Assembly (NCBI RefSeq): GCF_001906925.1
Contig: NZ_MRWQ01000001.1
Span: 372,001 to 436,000, forward strand
DNA: 64,000 nt
Direction of reading: 5' to 3'
From: Domibacillus mangrovi
GTDB lineage: Bacteria > Bacillota > Bacilli > Bacillales > Domibacillaceae
Within the stretch, counting starts at the first letter, position 1; every line of letters begins with the position of its first letter. The translations under genes were made by a program, and so were the position numbers. Shown piece by piece: positions 10,787 to 21,931 of this stretch. The notes beneath the pieces are model-generated. The model ran no database searches. It was not told the DNA's origin and saw nothing but the letters and a program-made list of their open reading frames with translations.

Positions 10787-10825
10787 AAAAACAGCCTCTA
10801 GAAGCAATAGCTCTAGAGGCTGTTT
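10787..10825. terminator. Bidirectional terminator between spoVB and yajC
   Basis: A near-perfect 15-bp inverted repeat, AAAACAGCCTCTAGA / TCTAGAGGCTGTTTT, lies between the convergent spoVB and yajC stop codons and can serve both strands. Confidence 0.88.
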
Positions 10826-10830
10826 TAGGA

Positions 10831-11100
10831 TTAAATGCTGCCTTTATCGACAACTTCCCGTATAGATGCGCGGTCATACGTTAAGCGTGTACCGTCACCG
10901 CATACGATCGTGATCGTTTTTTCATCAGAGGATTCGATTCTACCGTGAAGTCCACCAATCGTGACGATTTTATCTCCCTTTTGCAGGTTGTTTTGCATTT
11001 CTGACACTTGGCGCTGGCGCTTTCGTTGTGGACGGATCAACAAGAAATAAAACAGCGCAAACATAACAATTAATGGTAAAAACTGTGATAATTGATTCAT
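10831..11100 (-). CDS. yajC: Preprotein translocase subunit YajC
   Basis: An 89-residue single-span membrane protein of the SecDF-YajC complex. One N-terminal helix (about residues 8-22) is followed by the IRPQRKRQRQ basic stretch and a small soluble domain with GDKIVTIGGLHGRI. A strong GGAAAGGAGTG site precedes the ATG. It follows tgt by 32 bp in the queA-tgt-yajC operon, as in B. subtilis. Confidence 0.94.
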   Translation of the reverse strand: MNQLSQFLPLIVMFALFYFLLIRPQRKRQRQVSEMQNNLQKGDKIVTIGGLHGRIESSDEKTITIVCGDGTRLTYDRASIREVVDKGSI

Positions 11101-11132
11101 ATTTTTTCACTCCTTTCCAAAAACAGAAGACG

Positions 11133-13317
<2,185 letters not shown>

Positions 13318-13331
13318 GTTCACACCTCTAA

Positions 13332-13538
13332 TTATTTCCATTTTCCAACCAGATAAAATATAAGCGACAGCACAATGCTTGCAACAATCGATGTGACAAT
13401 TGGAAAATATATGGTTGCATTTTCTTTTTTAATAATAATATCGCCGGGCAGCCGGCCAAGTTTTGTAAATTGCATCAAAATACCAACGACAAGCAGAATA
13501 GCGCCAATGATCATGAATAGTTTACCCATTCCAGTCAT
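13332..13538 (-). CDS. DUF2905 family small membrane protein
   Basis: A 68-residue protein with two hydrophobic helices flanking a short [19 protein letters not shown] loop, the signature of the DUF2905 family, whose function is not known. Its ATG overlaps the ruvB stop codon (ATGA), so it is probably translated by coupling; a GGAG sits 11 nt upstream inside ruvB. It lies between ruvB and queA, where this family often occurs in Bacillales. Confidence 0.85.
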   Translation of the reverse strand: MTGMGKLFMIIGAILLVVGILMQFTKLGRLPGDIIIKKENATIYFPIVTSIVASIVLSLIFYLVGKWK

Positions 13539-14542
13539 TGTGCCGGTATCTCCATATGAAAATGTTCATAGGCAGCCGGCAGCGCAGCACGCCCACGCGG
13601 CGTTCTTTGCAGGAAGCCGATTTGTAATAAATACGGCTCATACACATCTTCAATCGTTGTTGATTCTTCTCCGATGCTCGCCGCAAGCGTATCAAGTCCA
13701 ACTGGCCCTCCTTTAAAACGGCTAAGAATGGTCGTGAGCAGTTTATGGTCAATATGATCGAGCCCAAGACGATCGACTTGCAGCAGTTCAAGTGCCTCAT
13801 TTGCTTTATCAAGCGTAATATTCCCATCACCGCGCACTTCCGCATAATCACGTACACGTTTTAATAGGCGGTTCGCTATTCGCGGCGTGCCACGTGAGCG
13901 GCGTGCCAGTTCTTCCGCTCCTTCTTCTTCGATCATGGTACCGAAAATATCAGCCGTCCGCAGCACGACATCCGTCAACTGTTCTGTCGTATAATATTCA
14001 AGCCGTGAATGAACACCAAATCGGTCCCTAAGCGGGGCAGACAAGGCACCTGCACGCGTCGTCGCACCAATGAGCGTAAACGGCGGCAAATCAAGGCGGA
14101 CAGAGCGCGCTTCCGGCCCTTTGCCGATCACAATATCAAGACAAAAATCTTCCATCGCTGGATACAATACTTCTTCTATTGAGCGGGGCAGACGATGAAT
14201 TTCATCAATGAACAGCACATCACCCGGTGCAAGAGCCGTTAATACAGCAGCCAGATCCCCCGGTCGTTCAATTGCTGGTCCCGACGTTGTTCGGAATCCG
14301 GCAGCCATTTCGTTCGCAATGACGGCAGCCATCGTCGTTTTCCCGAGTCCCGGTGGTCCGTACAATAATACATGATCCAGTGTTTCTTCTCTTTTTAAAG
14401 CCGCTTCGATAAAAATAGACAAATTTTGTTTTACTTGATCCTGTCCAATATATTGATTTAGTGTTTGCGGACGGAGCGACTGTTCTTCAAACCGCTCATC
14501 AGCTCCAGCACCACCTGAGAGTACGCGATTATCCTCCAGCAT
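13535..14542 (-). CDS. ruvB: Holliday junction branch-migration helicase RuvB
   Basis: AAA+ motor that drives branch migration with RuvA. The 335-residue protein has Walker [10 protein letters not shown], Walker B FIDEIHRL, the sensor [18 protein letters not shown] and a C-terminal winged-helix domain. GGGGAGGG precedes the ATG by 9-10 nt. It forms a ruvA-ruvB operon with an 18-bp gap. Confidence 0.97.
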   Translation of the reverse strand: MLEDNRVLSGGAGADERFEEQSLRPQTLNQYIGQDQVKQNLSIFIEAALKREETLDHVLLYGPPGLGKTTMAAVIANEMAAGFRTTSGPAIERPGDLAAVLTALAPGDVLFIDEIHRLPRSIEEVLYPAMEDFCLDIVIGKGPEARSVRLDLPPFTLIGATTRAGALSAPLRDRFGVHSRLEYYTTEQLTDVVLRTADIFGTMIEEEGAEELARRSRGTPRIANRLLKRVRDYAEVRGDGNITLDKANEALELLQVDRLGLDHIDHKLLTTILSRFKGGPVGLDTLAASIGEESTTIEDVYEPYLLQIGFLQRTPRGRAALPAAYEHFHMEIPAQ

Positions 14543-14560
14543 ATAGAAAGCCCTCCCCTT

Positions 14561-15175
14561 TTATCCAAGCAACAGCTGCAGCCCTTTTCGAATGTAGTCA
14601 TCCGTTGACATCACGCTTTCTTTTTCAAGGCGTGCGGAAATACGTTTAATTTCCCGCACAGAGTATCCAAGTGCTTCCAGTGCGAGAAGCGCTTCTTCCA
14701 ACTCCATATTCCCTGGCTCTAAGGCCACTGCTTCTTTTTCAAGCTGAAATAGACCTGAAGACGCGTCAAATGTTACACCGTCCAACTTTCCTTTTAAATC
14801 AAGAATCATCTGGCGCGCTGTTTTTTTACCAATACCCGGAAACTTTATTAAATAGGGTTCGTCTTCCCGTTCAATGGCGCCGACTACATGTGATGGCTCC
14901 CCTGATGCAAGTACGGCAAGCGCTCCTTTTGGTCCGATGCCAGATACACTGATCAGCTTTTCAAACAGCCGCTTTTCCTCTGATGTCATAAATCCAAACA
15001 AAAGCTGTGCATCTTCCCGCACATGATGATACACATAAATAGTCATAGTTGTTTGTTCATATTTTGAAAACGCAAACGGATTTGGCGTTAAAAGACGGTA
15101 TCCAATGCCGCTGTTTTCGATCACAATATATTCTGGTCCAATGAATGAAATAGAACCTCTTATGTACTCGTACAA
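14561..15175 (-). CDS. ruvA: Holliday junction DNA-binding protein RuvA
   Basis: Binds Holliday junctions and loads RuvB. The 204-residue product has an N-terminal OB-fold with GPEYIVIENSGIGYRL, helix-hairpin-helix motifs (VSGIGPKGALAVL and FPGIGKKTARQMIL) and a C-terminal RuvB-contact domain. I start it at the TTG at 15175 (read MYEYIRGS) because AAAGGAG lies 8 nt upstream; an in-frame GTG at 15196 would put that site inside the gene. Confidence 0.95.
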   Translation of the reverse strand: MYEYIRGSISFIGPEYIVIENSGIGYRLLTPNPFAFSKYEQTTMTIYVYHHVREDAQLLFGFMTSEEKRLFEKLISVSGIGPKGALAVLASGEPSHVVGAIEREDEPYLIKFPGIGKKTARQMILDLKGKLDGVTFDASSGLFQLEKEAVALEPGNMELEEALLALEALGYSVREIKRISARLEKESVMSTDDYIRKGLQLLLG

Positions 15176-15257
15176 TTTTTCGTCTCCTTTAAACACGATT
15201 CGTTCATTCTATCATACCATACACGGGCTAAGAAGGAAACGTTTGTTCCTAAAATAG

Positions 15258-16064
15258 TCAATTAGCTTTATAATACTCATCGATAGCGACAATTAATGCG
15301 CCCATCCGTTCATGCTCTGGTGCGACGACACGTGTGACCCCATGCTCGTGTAACGTCCCTGTCGTCACTTTTCCAACGGATCCAGCTAAGGCTATTTCAT
15401 TAAATGCTTTTGCCAAATCAGTTGACAACTGGCGTTTTTCCGCCTCTTGAAACAGCACGCGTACTTGTGGGGTAGCCGTAAATAGTACTGCTTCAATCTC
15501 ACCTGCAATTACCTCATCGACAAGCTGTCTGACCATCGCTGGATTCGGAACAGTCGTTTTATAGGGCAGTACGCATGATAAATTTGCTCCTTTTTCGACC
15601 AACGTATTTTCAAGAGCAGGGACAGGTTCGCCATGCAATTGCAAAAAAACATTGCGGCCGCTAAATGAAACGTCCTGAAGAGCGTGAAGCAGTCCTGCAT
15701 TTGTTCCATCCCCATCGACAATTTCAGGTGTGAATCCATACTTTTTCAATGCCTGAACCGTTTTATATCCACGACTGGCAATACGTGATGCGCCAATAAC
15801 TTGTATGAATTCATCAAGCAATCCGATTGATTCAGCTGCTTCAAATAACGTATGGGTACCAATACCTGTTGTGAAAATACTCCAGTCCGTTCCATTTTGC
15901 GTAACAGACTTAATAGCTGCTTTCATTTCTTCCGGTGTGCACTTGATTGTTTCCTGCAACGGACGCTCAAGCGGGATGCCGCCTTTTTTTTCAACCATCG
16001 TGCACATTTCATCCATTTTTCTTGAACCCGTAATCGCTATTCGCTTCTCATATAAGTTTCCCAC
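15258..16064 (-). CDS. Uroporphyrinogen-III synthase (HemD) family protein
   Basis: A 268-residue protein of the HemD fold, two alternating alpha/beta lobes, with KRIAITGSRKMDEM at the start, IGASRIASRGYKTVQALKK mid-protein and VVAPEHERMGALI at the end. HemD cyclises hydroxymethylbilane for heme and siroheme. In B. subtilis hemD is inside hemAXCDBL; here the gene stands alone between ruvA and fruK, so it may be a HemD paralogue (as next to nitrite/sulfite enzymes elsewhere) or the relocated hemD. A GTG start at 16064 is preceded by GGGG about 8 nt away. Confidence 0.7.
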   Translation of the reverse strand: MGNLYEKRIAITGSRKMDEMCTMVEKKGGIPLERPLQETIKCTPEEMKAAIKSVTQNGTDWSIFTTGIGTHTLFEAAESIGLLDEFIQVIGASRIASRGYKTVQALKKYGFTPEIVDGDGTNAGLLHALQDVSFSGRNVFLQLHGEPVPALENTLVEKGANLSCVLPYKTTVPNPAMVRQLVDEVIAGEIEAVLFTATPQVRVLFQEAEKRQLSTDLAKAFNEIALAGSVGKVTTGTLHEHGVTRVVAPEHERMGALIVAIDEYYKAN

Positions 16065-16123
16065 ATTTTTTCCCCGTTTCTCTTTTCTTTTAATACTATC
16101 TTTTTCGCTTGCATTTTTCCATG

Positions 16124-16157
16124 AAAAAGGCGGTTCAACCTTTTGTCGAACCGTTTC
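16124..16157 (-). terminator. Intrinsic terminator of fruK
   Basis: Stem CGGTTCGAC / GTTGAACCG with an AAAAG loop, followed on the minus strand by CCTTTTT, overlapping the last base pairs of fruK. Confidence 0.75.
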
Positions 16158-17088
16158 AGTGTGCCCATCCCTCTTGCTCTACCTTTATAATTTCCACACG
16201 GCTATAGACATCTTCTACTTCTTCTTTCGTACATAAATCATCAGAAAATGCGGTCGCACTGCCAGCCGCAACTGCCCAGTGAAATGCTTCATGAGATTCA
16301 AGGCCAGCATCGATTTTCGCCATAAACACGGCAACCATTGAATCGCCTGCTCCGACTGTATTTTTCACCTTTCCTTTTGGTGATGTAGCAAAATAAATTG
16401 ATTCATTGTTCACAAAAACCGCTCCATCACTACCCATAGAAACGATAACATTTTCAATGCCGCCATCGACTAATTTTTTCGCCATAAATGCCGCTTCTTC
16501 TTTCGTGTTAACATTTGTATTAAATAGTTCGCTCAACTCATGATGATTTGGTTTAATAAAAAATGGGTGATAGGGAAGTAATGCTTTCAATGCCGCACCG
16601 CTCGTATCCACGACGACACGTGCCCCCTTTTTACGCGCAGTGGCTATTAATGTACCTGCATATTCTGCAGGAAGGCACGATGGTATGCTGCCACCAATAT
16701 GAAGCCAGTCATGTTCTGTCAACTCTCCCGTCAGCTGCACAAGTCGATTGGACTCTTCTTCTAAAATAGTTGGAGTGGGCCCATTAATTTCTGTTTCGGT
16801 GCCTGATTTTAATTTTACGTTAATGCGTGTGACGCCATTAACAGATGTAAACCGATGGAAAACACCTTCACGGTCCAGTTCACTTTTAATGAACTCACCT
16901 GTAAATCCGCCCACAAATCCGATCGCGCACGTTTCGTGGCCAAGCCGCTTTAATAAGCGTGACACGTTGATCCCTTTCCCACCGGCATATAAATCGGCGC
17001 TTTCTGATCGATTTAAGTCACCTGTTTGAAAGTTCTCCACTCGTACGACATAGTCGACGGCTGGATTTAACGTACACGTATAAATCAT
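16156..17088 (-). CDS. fruK: 1-phosphofructokinase (PfkB family)
   Basis: A 310-residue PfkB-family sugar-phosphate kinase; the first residues MIYTCTLNPAVDYVV and the GGKGINVSRLL and GAGDSMVAVFM motifs (ATP/anion hole, catalytic Asp) match 1-phosphofructokinases, which convert fructose-1-P to fructose-1,6-bisphosphate. Tagatose-6-phosphate kinases of the LacC group look similar and cannot be excluded. Usually the gene lies with fruR and the PTS gene fruA; neither is in this window. A CcpA-like site lies in the upstream region and a terminator follows. Confidence 0.82.
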   Translation of the reverse strand: MIYTCTLNPAVDYVVRVENFQTGDLNRSESADLYAGGKGINVSRLLKRLGHETCAIGFVGGFTGEFIKSELDREGVFHRFTSVNGVTRINVKLKSGTETEINGPTPTILEEESNRLVQLTGELTEHDWLHIGGSIPSCLPAEYAGTLIATARKKGARVVVDTSGAALKALLPYHPFFIKPNHHELSELFNTNVNTKEEAAFMAKKLVDGGIENVIVSMGSDGAVFVNNESIYFATSPKGKVKNTVGAGDSMVAVFMAKIDAGLESHEAFHWAVAAGSATAFSDDLCTKEEVEDVYSRVEIIKVEQEGWAH

Positions 17089-17185
17089 GTTAACGCCTCC
17101 TTAATGCTCGTTTTTAGTGCTTCTCTTAAATGACATTCTTCTGTCAACACTGCCTGCATCCCCGTTCTTTTTGTTTCCTTCATTA

Positions 17186-17199
17186 TACAAGCGCTTCCA
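17186..17199 (-). promoter_or_regulatory. Candidate cre (CcpA) site upstream of fruK
   Basis: On the minus strand TGGAAGCGCTTGTA resembles the catabolite-response element consensus with its GCGC centre. It directly precedes and overlaps a TATAAT-like -10 box, a placement expected for CcpA repression. I did not find a good -35 box at the proper distance. Confidence 0.5.
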
Positions 17200-17281
17200 T
17201 AAGAAAACATTCATTATCAATCAAATTAATTGAAAACCTATTTAAAAAACCAATAATCTGTGTCTATTGATTGCTTACCTA

Positions 17282-17316
17282 AAAAAAGCCGATCAGCATG
17301 ATGCTGATCGACTTCC
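17282..17316 (-). terminator. Intrinsic terminator after the 74-residue gene
   Basis: Stem GTCGATCAGCAT / ATGCTGATCGGC followed by TTTTTTT on the minus strand, 10 bp past the stop codon at 17326. Confidence 0.85.
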
Positions 17317-17325
17317 TCTTATGTA

Positions 17326-17550
17326 TTAAGGTGAAACCATGCCTCCTACACCTGTTGAGTTCAAATCAGACTGCACTTGAAAGCCGCCTTTTTTGTCTAT
17401 TCCACTTTCACAGGACGTACCCCCTGACTGTTTATCTGTTACATCGACAACTGTTATCCCCTGTTTCGAAAGAGTACTTTTTAATTCAGATTGAATATCC
17501 CCTGAAATTTTCGTTTCATCAAATGTTAATTCGGCATATACTGTTTTCAT
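17326..17550 (-). CDS. Small protein of unknown function next to safA
   Basis: A 74-residue protein starting MKTVYAELTFDETKISGDIQ, preceded by a strong AGAGGAGGC site 8 nt from the ATG and followed by a terminator, so it is very likely a real gene. It has no membrane segment or signal peptide, one Cys (TSCES) and a Gly/Ser-rich C-terminus. I do not recognise the family. Its upstream region shares the phrase AATGAGCATT with that of safA, which may hint at common regulation, but that is a short match. Confidence 0.65.
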   Translation of the reverse strand: MKTVYAELTFDETKISGDIQSELKSTLSKQGITVVDVTDKQSGGTSCESGIDKKGGFQVQSDLNSTGVGGMVSP

Positions 17551-17614
17551 TTTACTGCCTCCTCTAATGCTCATTTAAAGGTAGTATTCCCTTCAATTGA
17601 GCATTTACACAAAA

Positions 17615-17640
17615 GAAAAAACGCGCATATCGCGCGTCTT
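17615..17640 (-). terminator. Intrinsic terminator of safA
   Basis: Stem ACGCGC / GCGCGT with a GATAT loop followed by TTTTTTC on the minus strand, about 20 bp after the safA stop codon. Confidence 0.8.
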
Positions 17641-17657
17641 CACCATTACGTTTCACT

Positions 17658-18272
17658 TTATCGATTGCAGTATGGACAATGCGGCATCATGTGTGGAAAC
17701 CCATGTTCTTTCATTTCATTTTCATTTTCTTCCTCATGCTCTGGTTGCATCTCATGCATATAAGGCATTACATGAGGCATTGGGCATGGCATCGGAAAAG
17801 GCATCGGGTAAAAATAGCATGGCATTGGCATACATGGCATCATCATCATTTCGTGTTCATGTTCAGCAGGTGACGGTGCTGGAGCCGGTTGTGTCATCCA
17901 TTGTTCTGGCATTGTTAGTCCTGGCATCGGTGGAGATGGCATTGTCGATTCTGGCATCGATGGCATTGGCATGGACGACTCTGACATCGGCGGAACCGGC
18001 ATCGATTTTTCCTCCTTCTCCTCCATTTCCGACTCTAGTTCCGGCGGACGGCCATTCGGTTTTTCATTCGAATATGGATGCTCACTGCCCTTATATGGAC
18101 GCTCGCTACCCTTATGACCGACAGTATCAGGCAATTTAATTTTCATACCCGGCACAATCATATCCGGATTCGCAAGATGAGCGTTTAGCTTCTTCACTTC
18201 TTCATACGAAACACCGTGCTTTTCAGAAATCGACCAGAGTGTGTCACCGCGCTGAACAATATGGATTTTCAT
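17658..18272 (-). CDS. safA: SafA-like spore morphogenetic protein (LysM)
   Basis: A 204-residue protein with one N-terminal LysM domain (about residues 2-48: MKIHIVQRGDTLWSIS ... GMKIKLP), as in SafA, which organises the inner spore coat by binding SpoVID and the forespore surface. Its location next to nadA matches B. subtilis safA. The remainder is low complexity: a Pro/Met/Ser/Glu-rich middle and a C-terminal tail very rich in Met, Pro, His and Cys that ends CPYCNR. It is roughly half as long as B. subtilis SafA. The start at 18272 follows GAGGAGGG; a CATACAAT sequence resembling a SigE -10 box lies at 18302-18309. Confidence 0.8.
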   Translation of the reverse strand: MKIHIVQRGDTLWSISEKHGVSYEEVKKLNAHLANPDMIVPGMKIKLPDTVGHKGSERPYKGSEHPYSNEKPNGRPPELESEMEEKEEKSMPVPPMSESSMPMPSMPESTMPSPPMPGLTMPEQWMTQPAPAPSPAEHEHEMMMMPCMPMPCYFYPMPFPMPCPMPHVMPYMHEMQPEHEEENENEMKEHGFPHMMPHCPYCNR

Positions 18273-18339
18273 TGTTTCCCTCCTCAATGAGCATTCAACA
18301 TATTGTATGCGCCCGGTACCCTGCTGTGCCGGAAAATTG

Positions 18340-19449
18340 TCAGTTTGCCCGTGCCAGCATCCGATCGAGAGACATCTTTGCCTGTAACGCTGTTTTCTCG
18401 TCTACTTTAATAATATTGCCTTTCTTGCCTGCCATAATTGTTTCTAGCGACCAGAGCAAATGTGGCAAATCAATTCGATTCATCGTTAAACATGGACACA
18501 TATTTGGATTCAGCGAGACAATGTCTTTATCAGGATGATTTGCAATAATCCGTTTCACTAGATTCATTTCTGTTCCAATCGCCCAAGACGTTCCGGGCTC
18601 CGCCTGTTCGATTACGTCAATAATGTATTTCGTGGACCCGTTATCATCAGACAGTTCCACCACTTCCCGGCGGCATTCCGGGTGCACAATGATCTTCATG
18701 TCAGGTCTCGTCCGGCGTAGTTCTTCAATATTAGAAACGGTAAAGTTTTCGTGAACAGAGCAATGTCCTTTCCACAAAATAACTTGAATGTTCGCGATGT
18801 CACCTTCGTATTCAAGCGTATCTGTGATTGGATTCCAAACCGCCATATGATCAAGCGGCACACCGATGTCAAACGCCGTATTCCGGCCAAGATGCTGATC
18901 TGGTAAAAATAAAATACGTTGTTTTTGCGTAAATGCCCATTCTACCATCGAGCGTGCATTCGATGATGTGACGCATGAACCGCCGTTTCTTCCAGTAAAT
19001 GCTTTAATAGCAGCGGTTGAATTGACGTACGTGAGCGGAATGATCGTATCACCGAATGTTTGTTGAAGAGTCGTCCACGCTCGTTCAGTTTGATATATAT
19101 CCGCCATATCCGCCATTGAGCAGCCCGCACGCATATCAGGTAAATAAACCGTTTGGTTGTCGTTCGTTAAAATATCAGCTGTTTCCGCCATAAAATGCAC
19201 ACCGCAAAAGACAATGTGCTCAGCTGCCTGGTTCGCTGCGGATACTTGCGCTAACTGTAATGAATCCCCGATTGCATCAGCAAATTGAATCACTTCATCC
19301 TTTTGATAATGGTGACCTGGAATGAACAAAGCAGAGCCCAGTTCTTGTTTAATCTCACGAACCCGCTGTTCCATCGCTCCACGTTCCATATGCCGGTATA
19401 TTTCTGGAAGCATTCCTTCATTCGTCTTTAACAGTTCATTTAATGTCAT
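18340..19449 (-). CDS. nadA: Quinolinate synthase A
   Basis: Condenses iminoaspartate with dihydroxyacetone phosphate to quinolinate in NAD synthesis, using a [4Fe-4S] cluster. The 369-residue length is that of the Bacillus-type enzyme. Conserved segments include [29 protein letters not shown] and [11 protein letters not shown], which hold the candidate cluster cysteines. The start overlaps the nadC end by 14 nt with GGGG 9 nt upstream, so the nadBCA genes form one operon. Confidence 0.97.
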   Translation of the reverse strand: MTLNELLKTNEGMLPEIYRHMERGAMEQRVREIKQELGSALFIPGHHYQKDEVIQFADAIGDSLQLAQVSAANQAAEHIVFCGVHFMAETADILTNDNQTVYLPDMRAGCSMADMADIYQTERAWTTLQQTFGDTIIPLTYVNSTAAIKAFTGRNGGSCVTSSNARSMVEWAFTQKQRILFLPDQHLGRNTAFDIGVPLDHMAVWNPITDTLEYEGDIANIQVILWKGHCSVHENFTVSNIEELRRTRPDMKIIVHPECRREVVELSDDNGSTKYIIDVIEQAEPGTSWAIGTEMNLVKRIIANHPDKDIVSLNPNMCPCLTMNRIDLPHLLWSLETIMAGKKGNIIKVDEKTALQAKMSLDRMLARAN

Positions 19450-20296
19450 TTAAAACAGCCCCTTTCGTATCCACTCGTGCGCTTATATCAAGTGCTTTCA
19501 CTGAATGCGTTAATGCACCGAGAGAAATCCAGCCAACACCTGTTAACGCATAGTCCCGTATATTTTCAATCGTAATCCCACCGGACGCTTCTGTTGCAAT
19601 ATGCGCCGGTACAATCGGCAGCCATGATTTGATCTGCTGCGGCGTGCAGTTATCAAACATGACAATATCCGCCCCCGCTTCCACTGCTTCTATAAGCTGC
19701 TCTTTCGTTTCAATTTCCACTTCAATTTTCATCGTATGGCCGCAAGCAGAACGTGCTTTTTCTACAGCACTCGAAATGCTTCCAGCAAAAGCAATATGAT
19801 TATCTTTTAACATAACAGCATCGTATAAACCGGTGCGATGATTAAAAGCCCCACCTGTTCTCACTGCGTATTTCTCTATCATACGCAATCCCGGCACCGT
19901 TTTTCTCGTATCACAGACACGCGCATTCGTTCCTTCTGTTTCTTTCACAGCCTGCGCCGCTGCTGTCGCGATTCCTGACATTCGTTGCACAAGATTTAAT
20001 ATGACCCGTTCCCCAGAAAGCAGCGAGCGTAATGAACCTTGAATACGAGCAATCACTTCACCTTGCCTTACAACGTCACCATCTTTTTTCAAAACCGACA
20101 CCGTGACATGTTCATCGACTAATCGAAATCCTCTTTCAATGACCGCTCGTCCGCAAAAAATACCGGCTTCTTTTGCTGTAAATGTAAAGGACCCCATTTC
20201 TTCTTCAGAAAAGATGCTTTCTCCTGATACATCCCGATCCCCAATATCTTCAATAAAAAATGCTGTAAGCAGTTGATCGAGTTTGATTCCATTCAT
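19436..20296 (-). CDS. nadC: Nicotinate-nucleotide pyrophosphorylase (carboxylating)
   Basis: Converts quinolinate and PRPP to nicotinate mononucleotide. The 286-residue protein has [30 protein letters not shown], the KDNHI segment and [11 protein letters not shown] of quinolinate phosphoribosyltransferases. Start at 20296 ([10 protein letters not shown]), with GGAGTGGGG upstream; this lies within the last 47 nt of nadB. It is the middle gene of nadB-nadC-nadA. Confidence 0.96.
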   Translation of the reverse strand: MNGIKLDQLLTAFFIEDIGDRDVSGESIFSEEEMGSFTFTAKEAGIFCGRAVIERGFRLVDEHVTVSVLKKDGDVVRQGEVIARIQGSLRSLLSGERVILNLVQRMSGIATAAAQAVKETEGTNARVCDTRKTVPGLRMIEKYAVRTGGAFNHRTGLYDAVMLKDNHIAFAGSISSAVEKARSACGHTMKIEVEIETKEQLIEAVEAGADIVMFDNCTPQQIKSWLPIVPAHIATEASGGITIENIRDYALTGVGWISLGALTHSVKALDISARVDTKGAVLNDIK

Positions 20297-21836
20297 GTTC
20301 CCCACTCCTCACCGATATTTTTCCTTTTTCAACTGTCACCCAGCTTTGCCCCCACTGGTCTCGTGCTTCTGGAAAATCTGCACGAATATGGGCGCCTCGC
20401 GTCTCAGTCCGCTCAAGTGCTGACCTTGCAATTAAATACGCCGTCGTATGCATAAATAATCGTTCTATTTCTGAAACAGACAAATGACTTATATCTCCGT
20501 TCGTATTTTCGACAACCTTTAAACAATCTACTAGACGATTGAGTCCTTCTTTTGTCCGTATCATACCTGCATTTTCCATCATCATCGCCTGCAATTCAGC
20601 TATTTCAAAAAGCGGTGGTACCGTAAGTGGAAAAGCAATTGTGGCTCTCTTTTTGACCTGTACATTTTGATCACAAGACAATATATACGCGGCCATCCGT
20701 TTTCCAAAAGCGATTCCTTCTAAAAGAGAATTGCTTGCAAGCCTATTGGCTCCATGCACACCTGTACAGGCTGTTTCACCGACTGCGTATAAGCCATTAA
20801 TCGACGTTTTTCCGCATGAATCTGCCTTTACTCCCCCCATTAAAAAATGGCTGCCTGGTGCAACAGGAATGAAGCCTTTTTTTATATCAATCCCATTTTT
20901 AGTACACAGAGCAGTAATAGTCGGGAAACACTCCTCAAAATGATCAATCATGGAAATATCGAGAAGCACATCATGACCGTTTTGGCGTGCTTTGTATAGT
21001 TCAAACGCGGTAATGTGCCGAGGAGCAAGATCTTTCATCGGATGAACTCCTTCCATAATATGGCGCCCGGTTTCATCCACAAGTACTGCTCCTGCTCCGC
21101 GAACCGCTTCTGATACAAGCCCTTTCGCTTCACCATTTATATATAAAAGAGTCGGATGGAACTGTACAAACTCCATATCTGTCACGACAGCTCCTGCACG
21201 GTAAGCAAGCGCAATCCCGTCACCCGTCAACATTTTCCTATTTGACGTAAATGGATAAAGTGCTCCTGCTCCGCCTGTTGCCAACACCGTATGATCTGCT
21301 TCATATGTGTGTACCGCACCATCAATCGTTTTCGTTTTCACACCCGTACATAATTCATTTGACACGATAAGTTCAAAGGCCATTTCCTGTTCCACAATGC
21401 GTACATTATCTGGCATTGACTTTAATAAATACTCGATCGTTACTTTCCCAGTCGCATCACCGCCAGAATGAACAATTCGATGTTCACTGTGCGCCCCTTC
21501 TAAACCGAGTGAAAGCGTGCCAGTTGAATGGCGATCTGCTGGAAATCCCTCATTTAAAAGTTGTTGTACGCCTTGTGTACCTTCTTCAACAAGCTGCTCG
21601 ACAGCAGACAAGCTATGATGATATTCTCCTGCTTTTACTGTATCTTCTATATGAGAACCGTACGTATCATTTATGGACATCACAGCAGCGATGCCCCCCT
21701 GTGCATAATACGAATTACTGTCTCTGATCGTTGACTTTGTGATAATAATCACATTTAATTGCGTTGCTAAATGTTTGGCTGCCTGCAAAGCGGCAATGCC
21801 TGATCCAATAATGACGACCTGTGACGTAAATTTCAT
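20250..21836 (-). CDS. nadB: L-aspartate oxidase
   Basis: FAD enzyme that oxidises L-aspartate to iminoaspartate, the first step of de novo NAD synthesis. The 528-residue protein has the FAD fingerprint IGSGIAALQAAKHL, YAQGGIAAV, the HSGGDATGK active-site segment and TACTGVHGANRLASNSLLE. First gene of the nadBCA operon, divergent from nifS. Expression is expected to be repressed by NiaR when nicotinate is present. Confidence 0.97.
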   Translation of the reverse strand: MKFTSQVVIIGSGIAALQAAKHLATQLNVIIITKSTIRDSNSYYAQGGIAAVMSINDTYGSHIEDTVKAGEYHHSLSAVEQLVEEGTQGVQQLLNEGFPADRHSTGTLSLGLEGAHSEHRIVHSGGDATGKVTIEYLLKSMPDNVRIVEQEMAFELIVSNELCTGVKTKTIDGAVHTYEADHTVLATGGAGALYPFTSNRKMLTGDGIALAYRAGAVVTDMEFVQFHPTLLYINGEAKGLVSEAVRGAGAVLVDETGRHIMEGVHPMKDLAPRHITAFELYKARQNGHDVLLDISMIDHFEECFPTITALCTKNGIDIKKGFIPVAPGSHFLMGGVKADSCGKTSINGLYAVGETACTGVHGANRLASNSLLEGIAFGKRMAAYILSCDQNVQVKKRATIAFPLTVPPLFEIAELQAMMMENAGMIRTKEGLNRLVDCLKVVENTNGDISHLSVSEIERLFMHTTAYLIARSALERTETRGAHIRADFPEARDQWGQSWVTVEKGKISVRSGEHEWNQTRSTAYSIFY

Positions 21837-21931
21837 CGCTTACCCTCACTTTACAGTTGTCTTGACACCTATCTTCACATAAAATAAACAATATGACAAG
21901 ATTAAATTTACAATAGAGAGAAGTGTAATTA
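21837..21931. promoter_or_regulatory. Divergent nadB / nifS control region, candidate NiaR operator
   Basis: The 95-bp gap between the divergent starts holds two related half-sites: TTGTCTTGACACC near 21856 and ATGACAAGATT near 21893, which are partial inverted copies of each other. In B. subtilis the NiaR (YrxA) repressor encoded nearby controls both transcripts from this gap. The assignment is by position and symmetry; I cannot confirm the exact operator. Confidence 0.5.
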
